Shown here: piece by piece, positions 62,294 to 63,261 of the stretch | Numbering within the stretch: the stretch's first letter is position 1 | Layout of the letters: every line of letters begins with the position of its first letter | NCBI RefSeq assembly: GCF_003752155.1 | Contig: NZ_RJVG01000014.1 | Coordinates: 22,262-85,522, forward strand | DNA: 63,261 nt | Direction of reading: 5' to 3' | DNA from: Mobilisporobacter senegalensis | Lineage (GTDB): Bacteria > Bacillota > Clostridia > Lachnospirales > Lachnospiraceae | Translations under genes and position numbers: made by a program | The notes under the pieces: generated by a model | The model's database searches: none | What the model saw: the letters and a program-made list of their open reading frames with translations, nothing else | Told to the model about the DNA's origin: nothing

Positions 62294-62360
62294 GTAAACT
62301 GTACCCTGATAGTTAAGCACAACCTCTTTTTCTATGTCTTACTATCAGGGTATAGTTTAC
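62294..62360. terminator. Long inverted repeat between the rubrerythrin-like and PEP carboxykinase genes
   Basis: Twenty-base arms (62294-62313 with 62341-62360) pair with one mismatch around a T-rich 27-nt loop, between two convergent genes. It is probably a shared terminator, although T-runs after the stem are short. Confidence 0.6.
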
Positions 62361-62376
62361 CTTCATAAATAAATAA

Positions 62377-63261
62377 TTATTCTAATTCTGCTACAACTTT
62401 CTTTAATGCCGCAAGAGCATCTGCAGGTAATTTATCGAAACCGCCTTTAAATTCATCTCTTGATTCCACAAATTTTACTCTGTCTTTCATTCTTTCTACT
62501 AATTGATGCTTATAGTCTCCATCATTAAGATTCGGAACAAAACCTTCCCATTCCATAATCTCAATGTCTTCAAAATTAGCCCATTTCTTGAAGGCAGCAG
62601 TTCCTTCCACAATACTTTCTAAAATTCCAAGGGTATCTTTTGGCTGAACCTTTTTACCCATGAAATCACCTGTATTAAGAATATAACAATCTACATTTCT
62701 CTTTGCCACTAATTCTTTGAATTTTTCATAATCATGAGCCAGTTCATAAGTTCTGAATGGATTTGCATATGGTTCTACTACCAATGCGTTAGGATCTACT
62801 CCCGGAGCCAGTCTTTCTGCAGAAGTTCTCTTTGTTGCCAATGTGGCACCCATAACAGATGCAAGTTCTGCACCTTTTAATTTAAGTACCGGAGGTAGTG
62901 TAGGGTCTTTCATTAACCAGAAGATCGCATTCACTGGTTCTTCGAATTTATCCACTCTGTTTGGTGACCATAATTTAGATTTTACCGCACGGCCATTTCC
63001 ATTACGGATATCTTCCGTCACAAGGACCACATTGCCATCTTCGTCTACCGTAGCGCCGCAGTTCTGTGCTGTTACTAAGAATTTATTATCTTCACAGGTC
63101 AATGGATAATCCTGAGTCTTATCAAAGTATGCCGGTTCTAATGCAATGGAAGAACCATCTTCAGAGGAGATGATGAATGCATCATCATGAAGAACCGTAA
63201 TATCATATTTTCCACCATGAGCTGCATGTGTAATGGTTGATTTTCCAGAACCGGATAGACC
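62377..63261 (-). CDS. pckA: Phosphoenolpyruvate carboxykinase (ATP), 3' part only
   Basis: The last 294 codons of a gene cut by the right edge. The visible N-terminal end has the P-loop GLSGSGKSTITHAAHGG, then LHDDAFIIS, the block ALEPAYFDKTQDYPLTCED, VLVTEDIRNGNGRAVKS and NGTDF-like NTGDFMGKKVQPKDTLGI toward the C-terminus. PEP carboxykinase converts oxaloacetate and ATP to PEP and CO2, or the reverse in fermenting bacteria. The P-loop differs from the classical GLSGTGKTT, as in a divergent clostridial clade. No frameshift was seen. Confidence 0.75.
   Translation of the reverse strand, partial: GLSGSGKSTITHAAHGGKYDITVLHDDAFIISSEDGSSIALEPAYFDKTQDYPLTCEDNKFLVTAQNCGATVDEDGNVVLVTEDIRNGNGRAVKSKLWSPNRVDKFEEPVNAIFWLMKDPTLPPVLKLKGAELASVMGATLATKRTSAERLAPGVDPNALVVEPYANPFRTYELAHDYEKFKELVAKRNVDCYILNTGDFMGKKVQPKDTLGILESIVEGTAAFKKWANFEDIEIMEWEGFVPNLNDGDYKHQLVERMKDRVKFVESRDEFKGGFDKLPADALAALKKVVAELE

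Overview
The window looks like chromosome of an anaerobic, spore-forming Clostridia species, most likely Lachnospiraceae (inference). It is AT-rich, with strong AGGAGG-type ribosome binding sites, several TTG/GTG starts and AddAB rather than RecBCD. It carries an alpha/beta-type spore protein gene and two Csp-like subtilases, a PTS enzyme I, a PrpR-like regulator and a Firmicutes-type 6S RNA. Most genes are ordinary core or metabolic genes. No phage, transposase, CRISPR array, tRNA or rRNA was seen.

Layout. (1) 1-2.8 kb: tandem hairpin repeats running leftward from a promoter, a DegV lipid-binding protein, an LUD-domain protein and a lipoprotein. (2) 2.9-10.5 kb: a starch/maltodextrin locus. 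The minus-strand operon is malF-malG-malE-amylase-surface starch-binding protein, with a divergent LacI-type regulator, a perfect CTTAAGC palindrome at the operon start and a cre-like palindrome before the amylase. It ends in the wreck of a class B sortase gene, just downstream of the protein that sortase would have anchored. (3) 10.5-16.9 kb: HDOD protein, glyA (with a duplicated promoter/leader), orphan ptsI (long structured leader), hslO and a methyltransferase. (4) 17.1-20.6 kb: two tandem Csp-like subtilases with intact triads, both starting with TTG. (5) 20.6-22.7 kb: a chemoreceptor.

(6) 22.8-38.4 kb: a large minus-strand catabolic cluster. In transcription order it encodes a GarR-like tartronate semialdehyde reductase, a DapA-type aldolase/dehydratase, an oligopeptide-type ABC importer (B, C, fused D-F, binding protein), an UxuA-like dehydratase, a PrpR-N/PAS/AAA+ regulator without the sigma-54 contact loop, a GH106-like glycoside hydrolase, a glycerate kinase and an FAD-dependent oxidoreductase. 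My inference is that an acid-sugar glycoside is imported, cleaved, and funnelled through a 2-keto-3-deoxy acid to pyruvate plus tartronate semialdehyde, then glycerate and 2-phosphoglycerate. The exact gene set does not match a pathway I can name. It is my main candidate for an undescribed system.

(7) 38.7-43.9 kb: a spore protein, a membrane protein, an acetyltransferase, a second chemoreceptor whose sensor domain appears cytoplasmic and whose promoter runs straight into a terminator-like hairpin, and small genes. (8) 43.9-51.3 kb: addB-addA recombination nuclease. (9) 51.4-57.2 kb: a frameshifted VOC protein, an LCMT-type methyltransferase under a 22-bp palindrome, small proteins, a second DegV gene behind a 247-nt leader of tandem hairpins, and nadE. 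(10) 57.2-57.7 kb: a 6S RNA gene with clear promoter and terminator, abutted by a 162-bp element folding as a three-way junction with a perfect 25-bp outer stem. (11) 57.8-63.3 kb: a two-component system, an Ig-like exported protein, a metallo-hydrolase, a rubrerythrin-like protein that has lost most iron ligands, and the 3' part of a PEP carboxykinase gene running off the right edge.

The strongest non-coding signal is the leader family at 1-216 and 55026-55220. Both copies follow a promoter with 17-bp spacing, start with the same TATAATACTC, and contain the same nested hairpin with two compensatory base-pair changes, followed by 72-76-bp hairpin repeats.
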